Assembly: GCA_030694265.1 (NCBI GenBank)
Contig: JAUXYP010000001.1
Span: 496,001-560,000, forward strand
Origin: Sulfuricurvum sp.
GTDB taxonomy: Bacteria; Campylobacterota; Campylobacteria; Campylobacterales; Sulfurimonadaceae
Reading direction: 5' to 3'
Length of the DNA stretch: 64,000 bases
The translations under genes were made by a program, and so were the position numbers. Under the pieces are notes generated by a model. That model saw nothing but the letters and a program-made list of their open reading frames with translations, searched no databases and was not told the origin of the DNA. This document shows, piece by piece, positions 25,614 through 36,954 of this stretch (its first letter is position 1; every line of letters begins with the position of its first letter).

Positions 25614-26759
25614 ATGGCCGGTATCGATTTCTCTCAACTTTCCCACACTCCCTGCTATATTTGTGAAGAGGCTCTTTTAGAAAAAAATCTTCAGCTTTTA
25701 AACCGTGTTCAAAAAGAGTCCGGTGCCAAAGTTATCCTTGCGTTGAAAGGATTTGCTATGTGGTCGACATTCGATCTTGTAGGCAAATACTTACAAGGGT
25801 GTACAGCAAGCGGTCTCCATGAAGCTAAACTAGCCCGTGAAAAGATGAATAAAGAAGTTCATACCTATTCACCCGCATTCAAAGAAGATGAGATTGATGA
25901 AATTGCTCGCATTAGCGATGATATAGTCTTTAACTCGCCGGCACAGTTTCATCGCTATTATGAGCGTGTAAAAGCCATCAACCCATCAATTTCTGTTTCT
26001 TTACGCGTTAATCCTGAGTATTCCTCTTCTCCTGTTGATCTGTACAATCCATGCGGTCTATACAGTCGATTAGGGACAACTATAGCTAATTTTGATGAAT
26101 CACTTGTATGTAAACTGGATGGTTTGAATTTTCATGCTTTATGTGAACAAAATGTGGATGCTCTAGAAGGTGTTTTGGAAGCATTTGAGGCTAAATTTGG
26201 TCCGTATATTGATGGTTTGAAATACGTTAATTTTGGAGGAGGGCATCATATTACACGCATTGATTATGATGTTGATCGTCTAATTTCTGTTATCAAAGCA
26301 TTTAAAAAACGTCACAATAATATTATGGTTTATCTTGAGCCGGGAGAAGCTGTAGGCTGGCAGACAGGGCCGTTGGTAGCTTCTGTTCTTGATATCGTTC
26401 ATAACGGTATGGATATCGCTATTCTTGATACGTCTGCTGAAGCCCATATGCCCGACACACTTGCAATGCCGTATCGTGCAGCTATTAGAGATGCAGGAGA
26501 ATCAGGTGAAAAAGCGTATACGTATCGTTTAGGCGGTAATACTTGTCTTGCAGGGGACATAATGGGGGATTATTCGTTTGATACGCCCTTAACCATTGGT
26601 GATAAGATTATATTTGAAGATCAAATCCATTATACATTTGTTAAAAATACGACTTTCAATGGTGTAAAGCTTCCATCTATTGCCCTATGGACAAAAGAGG
26701 GAGAAGTTAAAATTATTCATGAATTTGGGTACGAAGACTATAAAAATCGCCTTTCATAA
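25614..26759 (+). CDS. nspC: Carboxynorspermidine/carboxyspermidine decarboxylase
   Basis: PLP enzyme of the alanine-racemase-fold decarboxylases; removes CO2 from carboxyspermidine to give spermidine. 381 residues, normal length. The PLP lysine is in LALKGFAMW, GLHEAKLA and VNFGGGHHITR are the glycine-rich phosphate-binding parts, YLEPGEAVGW follows, and the C-terminal Cys is in GGNTCLAGDI. It pairs functionally with the dehydrogenase at 21311. Confidence 0.96.
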   Translation: MAGIDFSQLSHTPCYICEEALLEKNLQLLNRVQKESGAKVILALKGFAMWSTFDLVGKYLQGCTASGLHEAKLAREKMNKEVHTYSPAFKEDEIDEIARISDDIVFNSPAQFHRYYERVKAINPSISVSLRVNPEYSSSPVDLYNPCGLYSRLGTTIANFDESLVCKLDGLNFHALCEQNVDALEGVLEAFEAKFGPYIDGLKYVNFGGGHHITRIDYDVDRLISVIKAFKKRHNNIMVYLEPGEAVGWQTGPLVASVLDIVHNGMDIAILDTSAEAHMPDTLAMPYRAAIRDAGESGEKAYTYRLGGNTCLAGDIMGDYSFDTPLTIGDKIIFEDQIHYTFVKNTTFNGVKLPSIALWTKEGEVKIIHEFGYEDYKNRLS

Positions 26760-26774
26760 TATAAATGCTTTCAT

Positions 26775-28172
26775 CTATCGCTTGGTCAGTACCAATGCCA
26801 GTGCGTTCGCAATACGTTGGTAGGTTTCTTTGAGCGGTTCAATTTGTTCGTTAAGTATTATTTTGGCTTCTGATTCATGTCTCAATTTTTTTTGTTGTCG
26901 TGCGAGTTCAATGGTTGTATTCGCAATACGGTTTTTGATCAGATAAAGTTCATTTTCTTCTGTTCTTCTCATAGATAAAAGCTCTTCATGACGCTTTTGC
27001 TGTGATAAGTCACTATCATTTTTATTTTGAAAATTGATTAAATCACTGTCAGCTACTTGTTTAATGATTTTATCAATTTTAGTTTCTTGTAATTCTTCAT
27101 TATTTTTTTCAGATAAGAAATTTTTATTTGATTGTGCCAGCTGCTCTTTAACACCCGATATAATATTATTTTGCGAAATGATTCGTAATTTAGCTTGTTT
27201 ATACTGCATTAAAATAGACAAAATAGTAACATAATTCCATGTTTGCTGCTTTGAGTCAACAATGGCGTATTTCTTTGTTTTCTTCCCAGTGGCATCAATT
27301 AGTACATTGTCAGAAAAATTTTTAATAAATAGTTCCGCATTTTTATCCCTATTTTCAATAAAATTCAAAAGATTTTTTGCCGTATACAGTAGGATTTGAT
27401 CGAAATATTTACGTAAAACATACCCCGTAAAACCCTCTATTTTATCTCGATCAACAGGAGAGATAACATCAATAAGGAGTATCTCGATCATCCCACGAAA
27501 TACTGGGATAAATGTTTTGGTAAAGGTCGCATTGTCAATTATTGAAAAGTTTAGTTTTTCATCCAGAACTTCACCTAGAATGGATTCAATATCTTTCCAC
27601 ATTCCATTTGGAAAATATGTCTGATACAGTGCATCTAGCTCTTCTGCAGATTCTCCGGCGAATCGTTTGTCTTTTCCATTAGGGAGTTTTTTGGGAGGGG
27701 TGAAATAGCGTATCCACATACGACCGCGTAAAAAGAAAATAATATCTTTGTCACTAAGTCCAAAAATGGCCTGTGTTTGACTACGTGTGAGCGTACGAGC
27801 TTTTGATATGGTTATGTTTTTATCTAAAAACAGTTTGAATAATGAATTTTTAATTTCTTCGGGTATCAATAATAAAAAGGGGAGAACATTATAGTTCTCT
27901 TTTTGATTTGCTATGTTTATTAAAAGTTTTGAATTATTGTAAAGTAATCGGTCAAATTGTTCGGAACCGGTATCATCAAGAAAATATTTTGTTATTGAGC
28001 AGTTATGCAAAGTGATATCGACAGAAACGCGTTGAAAACTCAGATTAAAGTAGTCTACAATGGCCTCTATCATTGTCCCTTTTTTAAGATCAAAAAGCTG
28101 TTCATCATTAGAAATATTAAGTTTATTGAGTAAAGTGTTGTAGTGTGTTTTAGTGAAATCCAATGCATACAA
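26775..28172 (-). CDS. Conserved hypothetical protein with C-terminal coiled coil, 465 aa or longer
   Basis: I do not recognise a named family. Residues 1-330 are mixed helical with no membrane segment; residues 345-460 are a charged coiled coil (KRHEELLSMRRTEENELYLIKNRI). The track start is TTG at 28172 without a ribosome-binding site. The same frame stays open upstream, and an ATT codon at 28232 follows AAAGGA by 6 bases; it would add 20 residues (KAKAVVQIIDILKTYLPHDL). A rare ATT start is therefore possible. It follows pdxA on the same strand and may be in the tgt-pdxJ-pdxA operon. Convergent to nspC. Confidence 0.6.
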   Translation of the reverse strand: MYALDFTKTHYNTLLNKLNISNDEQLFDLKKGTMIEAIVDYFNLSFQRVSVDITLHNCSITKYFLDDTGSEQFDRLLYNNSKLLINIANQKENYNVLPFLLLIPEEIKNSLFKLFLDKNITISKARTLTRSQTQAIFGLSDKDIIFFLRGRMWIRYFTPPKKLPNGKDKRFAGESAEELDALYQTYFPNGMWKDIESILGEVLDEKLNFSIIDNATFTKTFIPVFRGMIEILLIDVISPVDRDKIEGFTGYVLRKYFDQILLYTAKNLLNFIENRDKNAELFIKNFSDNVLIDATGKKTKKYAIVDSKQQTWNYVTILSILMQYKQAKLRIISQNNIISGVKEQLAQSNKNFLSEKNNEELQETKIDKIIKQVADSDLINFQNKNDSDLSQQKRHEELLSMRRTEENELYLIKNRIANTTIELARQQKKLRHESEAKIILNEQIEPLKETYQRIANALALVLTKR

Positions 28173-28234
28173 GTCATGAGGTAGATAGGTTTTTAAAATA
28201 TCTATTATCTGAACGACAGCTTTAGCTTTAATGG

Positions 28235-29145
28235 TTAATCCTTTATTAATCGAATAGCCGCATAAACAGCATTTACATAACTTGCGGTAGCTGCTTTGTG
28301 TTCATAGGCGATATCAAAGGCTGTTCCATGATCCACCGACGTGCGGATAATCGGAAGTCCCAGAGATACATTGATGCTTTCATCAAAATAGAGTGCTTTC
28401 AGCGGTCCTAACCCTTGATCATGATACATGGCAATGTAATAGGTGAAACGATCTCTCTGATGTGGAGTAAAAGCAACATCAGGGACCAATGGACCTGTGA
28501 AAATATTTTTACCGATTTTATCGTTGACATTTAAAATGGCCTCTTCAATAAAGCGTTCTTCATCCCCTAATACACCGTTATCACCTGCGTGAGGATTTAG
28601 CCCAAGAACTCCAACGGATTGGGCACCGATACTGTCATAAAAACGGATCATAAAATCACTGAGTTGTGCAACATTAACATGCTCCATTACTTCTCGCAGT
28701 GGGATGTGCTCGGTAAAAAGTGCCACGTACATTTTTTCGCATCCCAGCATCATGATCGCTTCTTGCTTGAAGATATCCCTGAGTGCATCTGTATGCCCCA
28801 CATAATTGATTCCAGCCATCTTCCATGCTTCTTTATGGATGGGTAGCGTTACAATCGCATCTACGGCACCTGATTTTGCCAAATTTACAGCACTCATAAA
28901 AGAATCATAACTGTATTTTCCACTAAACTCAGAGACTTCTCCTGGAATAATCGTAAATTCACCTGAGACTTTGTACATATGAAAATCATTAGGAATCTGT
29001 CTTTTTAGTATGCCGGCTGATTGGTGTGCCATCGTATAATTGATACAATACATCGGTTCACACAGTGTTTTTATATGTTCGTGTGCTTTGAGAATGATTT
29101 CAAATCCTACACCGTTGAGATCGCCCACGCTTATGGCAATTCGTT

Positions 29146-29158
<13 letters not shown>
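28235..29158 (-). CDS. pdxA: 4-hydroxythreonine-4-phosphate dehydrogenase
   Basis: Oxidises 4-phosphohydroxy-L-threonine to the amino ketone used by PdxJ in the DXP-dependent vitamin B6 route. 307 residues, a bit short but complete. Motifs: ISVGDLNGVGFEIILKA at the N-terminus, TLPIHKEAW, GHTDAL, GLNPHAGDNG with a metal-binding His, AMYHDQGLGPLK with the next His, and SVDHGTAFDIA with the third. Overlaps pdxJ by 13 bases. Confidence 0.96.
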
Positions 29159-31078
<1,920 letters not shown>

Positions 31079-31124
31079 TTATCGAACTTGGGTAAAATTC
31101 ACGTATTTAAAATTAAGAGCATCA

Positions 31125-32927
31125 ATGAATCATAAGTACAAAGTACTCAAAAGCGTTTTCGGACACGCTTCTTTTAGAGCATTTCAAGAAGAAGCCGTGG
31201 ATGCTATCGTGGACGGCCGAGATATAATGATGATACTTCCTACTGGTGCTGGGAAGTCTCTATGTTATCAGCTTCCCTCATTGCTTATGAATGGGGTTAC
31301 TGTAGTTATCTCACCACTTTTAGCCTTAATGCATGATCAGATTACGGCATTAAGCGCTTTTGGAATAGACGCTGCAATGATCTCTTCGATGCAAACTCCG
31401 GATGAAATACGAGCAATTGTTCAACGTGCCAAAGAGGCTAAACTTAAGTTTTTATACGTCGCACCCGAGAGGTTGAAAAGCGGTGAATTTATACATTTCT
31501 TAACCACTATACCTATCGATTTTTTTGTAGTAGATGAAGCACACTGTGTGAGTGAATGGGGACATGAATTTAGAGAAGATTATCGTCAATTACACCGTTT
31601 ACGTGAATTATTCCCTACAGTTCCTATAGCCGCTTTTACCGCAACCGCAACGCATCTTGTAGAACAAGATATACTCACGCAGCTTCGTCTTAATAATCCG
31701 GTGTTAATACGGGCAAAGGTACGTCGTGACAATCTGCATATCAGTGCGCACCATAGAAATGGAAACGGCAGAGAACAATTACTCGAATTTCTCTCAAAAT
31801 ATGAAAATGAATGCGGTATCGTATATACATTTACACGTAAAGAGGCCCAAAGTATTGCCGAATTTTTATCTGCCAAAAAAATTCCTGCACAAGCTTATCA
31901 CGCGGGATTGCCTACAGAGCAAAAAAACGAAACTTACCGTGCCTTCTTAAATGATGAAATTAGGGTAGTAGTGGCTACCGTAGCATTTGGAATGGGAATC
32001 GATAAAAGTAACATTCGTTTCGTAGTCCATACAACCCTTCCCAAAACGATAGAAAATTATTATCAAGAAATTGGAAGGGCTGGCCGTGATGGATTGGATG
32101 CTTCAACATTGCTCCTTTTTTCTGCGTCTGATTTTTCTGATAGAAAACGGATGATCGATACACAAAGTGATTCTGCCTATAAAAAGCTGGCATTTGATAA
32201 ATTGGAAGCAACCGCTAGATTTGCCTCCTCAGAAATATGTCGACATATGCTGATAGCCGAGTATTTTGATGATAGTTCGTCAGCTTGTGCCACACAATGT
32301 GATAACTGTTTAGAAAAAGATAAGCAAAGCGTTGACATCACTCAAGATGCTCTTAAACTCCTCTCATGTGTTTATCGCAGTGGTCAGCGGTTTGGACTGC
32401 ATTATGCAGTGGATATTTTGTTGGGACTTGTAAATGAAAAAATAGAACAAAATGGTCACGATACACTAAGTGTATACGGCATAGGTAAAGATAACAGCCG
32501 TCATTACTGGTTAACACTGGGGGATAGACTTCTAGAATTAAAAGCGTTAAGGCAGGGTGACTTTAGAGTTCTACTCCTCGATTCGTATGGTATGGACATT
32601 ATTAAAAAGTCACTTAGTGTTACGATACGTGAAGAACGATTAGTAGAGCAAAAACGACATATGAAACCATCAAGAGCAACAGACTCTTCAGATGAACAAC
32701 ACGGTATTTTTGAACAATTAAGAGGGTTGCGTTCTGCAATCGCCAAACATAATGGCGTGCCGCCATATGTCGTTTTTAGTGATAAAACACTTCAGGAAAT
32801 GGCCCAAACACTTCCTCAAAGCAAAACCGAGATGTTGCAAGTAGGCGGAATAGGGGATGTTAAGTTTGAAAGATACGGAGAAGAGTTTTTAGCGTTGTGC
32901 GGATCTATAAAAGAGCTGGCTCTCTAA
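31125..32927 (+). CDS. recQ: ATP-dependent DNA helicase RecQ
   Basis: 3'-5' superfamily 2 helicase for recombination and fork repair. About 600 residues. Motifs: LPTGAGKSLCYQLP, DEAHCVSEWGHEFREDY, TATATHLVEQDI, AFGMGIDKSNIRFVVH and YYQEIGRAGRDG. A zinc module follows with CRHMLIAEYF and CATQCDNC, then a winged helix, and a HRDC domain near the C-terminus (FEQLRGLRSAIAKHNGVPPYVVFSD). I chose the ATG at 31125 because the track start adds 47 residues antisense to tgt. Its stop abuts the convergent 69-aa gene. Confidence 0.95.
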   Translation: MNHKYKVLKSVFGHASFRAFQEEAVDAIVDGRDIMMILPTGAGKSLCYQLPSLLMNGVTVVISPLLALMHDQITALSAFGIDAAMISSMQTPDEIRAIVQRAKEAKLKFLYVAPERLKSGEFIHFLTTIPIDFFVVDEAHCVSEWGHEFREDYRQLHRLRELFPTVPIAAFTATATHLVEQDILTQLRLNNPVLIRAKVRRDNLHISAHHRNGNGREQLLEFLSKYENECGIVYTFTRKEAQSIAEFLSAKKIPAQAYHAGLPTEQKNETYRAFLNDEIRVVVATVAFGMGIDKSNIRFVVHTTLPKTIENYYQEIGRAGRDGLDASTLLLFSASDFSDRKRMIDTQSDSAYKKLAFDKLEATARFASSEICRHMLIAEYFDDSSSACATQCDNCLEKDKQSVDITQDALKLLSCVYRSGQRFGLHYAVDILLGLVNEKIEQNGHDTLSVYGIGKDNSRHYWLTLGDRLLELKALRQGDFRVLLLDSYGMDIIKKSLSVTIREERLVEQKRHMKPSRATDSSDEQHGIFEQLRGLRSAIAKHNGVPPYVVFSDKTLQEMAQTLPQSKTEMLQVGGIGDVKFERYGEEFLALCGSIKELAL

Positions 32928-33137
32928 TTACTTTTCCCACGCAGATTTTAATTTTTTTGTATAGTATGCTAATGCTTCTTCACGTTGCATACGTTTTGGC
33001 TTGTCTTTGATATGAAGCGTGGAAACAAATTGACCATGTATCATACGTATAGATAGGAATTCATCATGCAGGCATTCACCCAATGTTCTTCCGTTTGGAC
33101 TTTCGATTGTAATGAGGTCATCTTTTTTAATTTTCAT
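32928..33137 (-). CDS. Small conserved hypothetical protein, 69 aa
   Basis: A 69-residue basic protein without signal or membrane segment. The N-terminus KIKKDDLITIESPNGRTLGECLHDEFLSI looks like a small beta-barrel and the C-terminus is helical and lysine-rich. I do not recognise a family. Its stop codon directly abuts the recQ stop on the other strand, with no bases between them. Confidence 0.5.
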   Translation of the reverse strand: MKIKKDDLITIESPNGRTLGECLHDEFLSIRMIHGQFVSTLHIKDKPKRMQREEALAYYTKKLKSAWEK

Positions 33138-33332
33138 GCGTTATCGTGATAACCTTTTCTATCGGAGTTAAACTTAATTATTTATATAGAATAATACTCT
33201 ATTTTTTACGATATAGTTGAAATTGATAAATATATTGGCTAAATTTTAGTCTATTTAGGGTAAATATTCAAAATTATGTTATTAATTAATTAATGATGTT
33301 GATTTATAGTAATAAATAAAGAAGAAATGTGA

Positions 33333-33407
33333 TGGTGACTCCAAGGGGATTTGAACCCCTGTGACCAGGATGAAAACCTGGGATCCTAACCGTTAGATGA
33401 TGGAGCC
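33333..33407 (-). tRNA. tRNA-Glu (anticodon TTC)
   Basis: On the minus strand GGCTCCA pairs with TGGAGTC in the acceptor stem. The anticodon stem CCAGG/CCTGG closes the loop TTTTCAT with TTC at the anticodon, and CAGGGGTTCAAATCCCCTTG forms the T-arm. CCA is encoded. The cloverleaf is complete. Confidence 0.96.
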
Positions 33408-33456
33408 ACTTAAAAGTGAATGCGGTTTTAAAGGAAGGATCAATTCCTGAGCCGAA

Positions 33457-33462
33457 ATTATA
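33457..33462 (-). promoter_or_regulatory. Putative -10 box for tRNA-Glu
   Basis: TATAAT on the minus strand, 49 bases before the mature 5' end. The leader between them contains a short stem (AGGAA/TTCCT) that could be part of 5' processing. Confidence 0.4.
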
Positions 33463-33536
33463 GTGAACGATAACTAAAATAAAACTAAAACCTGTAGAAA
33501 AATTACAGATTTTAGCAGGAGAATAGGGGAGTGAAA

Positions 33537-34085
33537 TTAATCGTTGTAGAATGAACGCAATGCGCGGATAATAACAGCATTTTTTGAGATACTCTCAGCT
33601 TTTGCATTATCATCAACCAACTCATAGACATCAAGTGGCAAAGAAATAGAGAAGGTTTTTGTTTCAATTTTTTTACGTTTTGCTATCATTGCCGTAATAT
33701 TTTGAAGCATTTCTAGGATTTTTTTCGTATCAATAGGCTTTTGAATAAAACTATTAACACCAACTTCAATCGATTCAGAAATTTTTTGGATGTCATTACT
33801 TGCAGAAATAACAATAATGATTTGTGATGGATTGATAGAACGAATACGACGAGCAAGCTCGATCCCATCAATTTCAGGCATTACGATATCAACAAATACG
33901 ATATCCGGATTGAATTTTTCATACATACGTAATGCTTCAGCACCATTATAAGCCGATGTTACATCAGCAAAAAAGTTTTTGAAAGTAGAACTTAGAAGGT
34001 CATTCGCGACAACTTCATCCTCTACGATCATCGCAGTGAGTTTTTTGGTTTGCTCAGTTAACTGAATTAAATCAATATTCGACAT
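33537..34085 (-). CDS. Response regulator receiver fused to a ribbon-helix-helix-like domain
   Basis: About 182 residues. Residues 15-135 are a receiver: VEDEV acidic site, phosphoacceptor Asp in VFVDIVMPEIDG, Thr/Ser in VISASND, and Lys in FIQKPID. Residues 140-182 read KTFSISLPLDVYELVDDNAKAESISKNAVIIRALRSFY, which has the beta-strand plus two helices of CopG/Arc-type ribbon-helix-helix proteins. That would give a two-component regulator with an unusual output domain. I chose the ATG at 34085 because GGGGGAA lies just upstream. No kinase is adjacent. Confidence 0.78.
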   Translation of the reverse strand: MSNIDLIQLTEQTKKLTAMIVEDEVVANDLLSSTFKNFFADVTSAYNGAEALRMYEKFNPDIVFVDIVMPEIDGIELARRIRSINPSQIIIVISASNDIQKISESIEVGVNSFIQKPIDTKKILEMLQNITAMIAKRKKIETKTFSISLPLDVYELVDDNAKAESISKNAVIIRALRSFYND

Positions 34086-34230
34086 AGATAGTTCCCCCAA
34101 TTTTTATACAATGATATCAATACGACACCATTGTGTTATATAGTGAAATTATATAACACAACCATTATTAACAACTTAAAGAAAAGAAATTACCATTCAA
34201 AATCTACCTTATTAGAAACATAATAAACAG

Positions 34231-34458
34231 TTATTGATATTGTTTAAACTGTTCCAGCCATTCCAGATTGTCTTTATTGGTGTTCTCTTGCTGCTTTAAA
34301 ATTGATGATATTATCTGTAAAAGTGTTGGACGATCCATGAATTCTAAAAGTGCAGGGTTAATAGTAGTCGGAGATAATCCTTCATAACGATTTAGAAGGT
34401 TTTGTATATCATTTATGAGTTGTTCTTTTGTTGATTCCATACTAAAATTATAACTCAA
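34231..34458 (-). CDS. Small hypothetical protein, 75 aa
   Basis: Helical, acidic protein without cysteines, signal or membrane segment. The start may be the second Met (MESTKEQLINDIQ, 34440), which is more typical. It lies between amrA and the receiver-RHH gene on the same strand. No family recognised. Confidence 0.45.
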   Translation of the reverse strand: MSYNFSMESTKEQLINDIQNLLNRYEGLSPTTINPALLEFMDRPTLLQIISSILKQQENTNKDNLEWLEQFKQYQ

Positions 34459-34487
34459 ATATTTTGTTAATGGAGTGTATTCATCTC

Positions 34488-35036
34488 TTAATCCTCCTTG
34501 ATTTTTTCAACTTGATAGGTATACACTTCAGGATGATAGCTCAATGGATCACTTCCGATGCCGGCTTTCATACCAAGATGAGCGAAAAAGCTCTCGAAAT
34601 CGCTCAATTCTTCCCACACTTGTGGCAAAAATGTTGCCTGATGGTTTCCAAGTCGAATAATGATCCCGTCATAATTGGGATGAATTTTTGATTTTAGATC
34701 GACTCCATCTGAATAATCTACTAATTGAGGCTCAGTCAAAAGAGAAATTTCTATTTTAATTTTATTGAATTCTTCAAAAGTAAGTGGAGAAAAACGAGGA
34801 TCTTCAAACGCTGCGGATTGGGCATTGGAGATTAAATCATCTATAAAAGGTCTATGTGCAATTAGGGAACCGATACATCCACGTAATTGCCCATGCATAG
34901 TCAGTGTTACAAATGTTGCTTTAGGAGTACTCATCTGTGGATACTGCTGTATAATAGAGTTTTTATCCACTATAGAGCCATCAAAATGGCTACGGATTGA
35001 ATCTCTTGCTATTTTTAAATAAGTATTATTAGACAT
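34488..35036 (-). CDS. amrA: AMMECR1-domain protein, AmmeMemoRadiSam system protein A
   Basis: 182 residues of a single AMMECR1 domain. The family signature LRGCIGSL is present, followed by DDLISNAQSAAFEDPRFSPLTFEEF, IEISLLTEPQ, DGIIIRLGNHQATFLPQVWEEL and a C-terminal FFAHLGMKAGI. It is thought to act with the Memo protein (amrB at 23832) and a radical SAM enzyme; the reaction is not settled. The neighbours here give no further clue. Confidence 0.92.
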   Translation of the reverse strand: MSNNTYLKIARDSIRSHFDGSIVDKNSIIQQYPQMSTPKATFVTLTMHGQLRGCIGSLIAHRPFIDDLISNAQSAAFEDPRFSPLTFEEFNKIKIEISLLTEPQLVDYSDGVDLKSKIHPNYDGIIIRLGNHQATFLPQVWEELSDFESFFAHLGMKAGIGSDPLSYHPEVYTYQVEKIKED

Positions 35037-35148
35037 ATTAACTTCCTTTTATATGCTATAACAAAAAGTATAGCTCAAATAGATGATATTTTTATATTGG
35101 TTAACATAATATATATTCTATTTAAAATTGCTTCACACCGATTTAGGT

Positions 35149-35154
35149 TATAAT
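35149..35154 (+). promoter_or_regulatory. Putative -10 box for the DUF234 gene
   Basis: TATAAT is 29 bases before the ATG at 35184. No -35 box is visible. Confidence 0.45.
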
Positions 35155-35183
35155 TACAAAAACAATTCAAGGCTTTTCAACTC

Positions 35184-36098
35184 ATGGCAAAATATCCGAC
35201 ACTCTTACAACAATTTCGCTCCTTCTGTTTTCAAAATAATGCTACCGATTTTGAAGAGGCTGTCAAGTATTTTGCTGTCTTTGGCGGTATGGGTTGGAGT
35301 GTGGATATGAGCAAACCGTTGGATGAGCTCATCGAAGAAAAAGTCTTGAAAAACTACCGCTATATTCATGGTGATATTGCGAAAATCACCCAAAGCAATC
35401 AAACGCATCATGCTCTTCTCAGTGCTTTGGCGGTTGGTGATCGCAGGGAGTTTTCAGCATTCAAACGTGCCGGTGCAGTACGTGAGGACGGAAGAGCTTC
35501 TATCAAGTTTTTATTGGATAATGGACTTTTAATTCGTGATGTATCTCAAGACCAGCCTGTGGATGAAAATGAAGTCGTTTCTGATAAGTTTCATTTTACC
35601 CTCCCCTTTATGCGGTTTTGGTTCTCTTGCGTATCCCCATATTACAAAGGTATCAAGGAAGGCGATTTTACCGAGGTAAAAGAGCACTGGGGGCACTTGC
35701 AGCACGAATTTAACGATCTTATTTATGATCAATTGGTCATGGAACTGGTCAAACTCGATTTCCCCAATGATCCAATAGATAAAATCGGTTCTTACTGGGA
35801 TAAAAAGATCGATATAGATATTTTGGCACGTACAAAGTCGGGTAAAGTTATTGCAGGAGCATGCAAGTATTCCAAGGCAAAAGCTAATAAAAGTGAACTC
35901 ACCAAGCTCAAAGAGAAATGCGAACAAGCACAAATTGATATCAATGTTTTCGTCATCTTTTCAAAAAGCGGCTTTTCAAGCGAGCTGAAAAAGGAAAAGG
36001 GAGAGGCTGTGCGACTAATGTCTCTGAAAAATCTCACCTATTTGATGGACAATCTAAAACCAAAAGACCTTCTCGTCAATACTAACAAAAAGTACTAG
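35184..36098 (+). CDS. DUF234 / PD-(D/E)XK-like protein lacking the ATPase domain
   Basis: 304 residues. The middle (ASIKFLLDNGLLI and FHFTLPFMRFWFSCVSPYYKGI) is like the winged-helix part of archaeal-type ATPases, and the end (DKKIDIDILARTKSGKVIAGACKYSKAKANKSEL) has a PD-(D/E)XK-nuclease-like core with D...GxxK spacing as in DUF234. Full-length relatives carry a P-loop ATPase domain in front; no Walker motif is seen here. It could be a stand-alone regulator or nuclease. It is a single gene, convergent with mscS. Confidence 0.7.
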   Translation: MAKYPTLLQQFRSFCFQNNATDFEEAVKYFAVFGGMGWSVDMSKPLDELIEEKVLKNYRYIHGDIAKITQSNQTHHALLSALAVGDRREFSAFKRAGAVREDGRASIKFLLDNGLLIRDVSQDQPVDENEVVSDKFHFTLPFMRFWFSCVSPYYKGIKEGDFTEVKEHWGHLQHEFNDLIYDQLVMELVKLDFPNDPIDKIGSYWDKKIDIDILARTKSGKVIAGACKYSKAKANKSELTKLKEKCEQAQIDINVFVIFSKSGFSSELKKEKGEAVRLMSLKNLTYLMDNLKPKDLLVNTNKKY

Positions 36099-36104
36099 AC
36101 CCTT

Positions 36105-36935
36105 TTAAAGCGTGGTTTTCCCATGCACATGGACATCACGCTGTGGGTATGGAATGGTAAGTTTGGCTTCATTTAATGCTTTATACACTGCAAGATTCAC
36201 CTCATACTGTATTTTAAAAAACGATCGCGTCGGAACCCAGTATCGCATCCCTATTTCGAGAGCATTATCACCGAATTTTTCGATGCCTACAATGGCTTTA
36301 TTATCGACTGACATGTTTTCAAAACTATCAATAACGTCTTTGATAATCGTGATTGCTTGATTAATATCATCATTGTAGGAAATCCCTACCGTTGATTCAA
36401 CAATACGATATTTAAATGAGTTAACGATTACCTCTCCGATCATATTTTTGTTCGGTACGGTAATGAGTTCTTCATCTTCGGTACGTAACACTGTATAGGC
36501 AAGCTTGATCTCCTCGACTTCCCCATAGATATTATTGATCAAAATCGTATCGCCTATTTTAAACGGACGGCTGATCACGAGTGAAATACCCGCTGCAAAA
36601 TTCGCAACACTGCCTTGAATCGCCAAACCTGCGGTTAAAAAAATCGCACCGATTGCGGCAATAAATGGGGCAACAGAGATACCAAGTTTGCCTATTGCTA
36701 CAACAATCATGGCTCCTAATATGAGTATTCGTACGGCATTGGCAGCAAATTTACCCAACGTTGTGTCAAAATCATGGTTATCAAAAAATTTAATCAGTAC
36801 ATTGTAAATATATTTTGAGAGAAACCACCCAATCAGGGTTATGATTAACGCACCGATTATTTGAAAACTGTAATTTGCCACAAATTCGATTGTTTGATTG
36901 TAAAATTCTTGAACGTAGTGTAATTCTTGACTCAT
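36105..36935 (-). CDS. MscS-type small-conductance mechanosensitive channel
   Basis: 276 residues, close to E. coli MscS. Three N-terminal membrane segments (about 18-40, 60-85 and 90-115); the third, with FIAAIGAIFLTAGLAIQGSVANFAAGISLVISRPF, is the pore-lining helix. A beta domain with GDTILINNIYGEVEEI and a C-terminal alpha/beta domain ending in PYPQRDVHV follow. It releases solutes on hypo-osmotic shock. The SHOCT-domain membrane gene is 19 bases upstream on the same strand. Confidence 0.92.
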   Translation of the reverse strand: MSQELHYVQEFYNQTIEFVANYSFQIIGALIITLIGWFLSKYIYNVLIKFFDNHDFDTTLGKFAANAVRILILGAMIVVAIGKLGISVAPFIAAIGAIFLTAGLAIQGSVANFAAGISLVISRPFKIGDTILINNIYGEVEEIKLAYTVLRTEDEELITVPNKNMIGEVIVNSFKYRIVESTVGISYNDDINQAITIIKDVIDSFENMSVDNKAIVGIEKFGDNALEIGMRYWVPTRSFFKIQYEVNLAVYKALNEAKLTIPYPQRDVHVHGKTTL

Positions 36936-36954
36936 AGATTTATATCCTGTTTAT

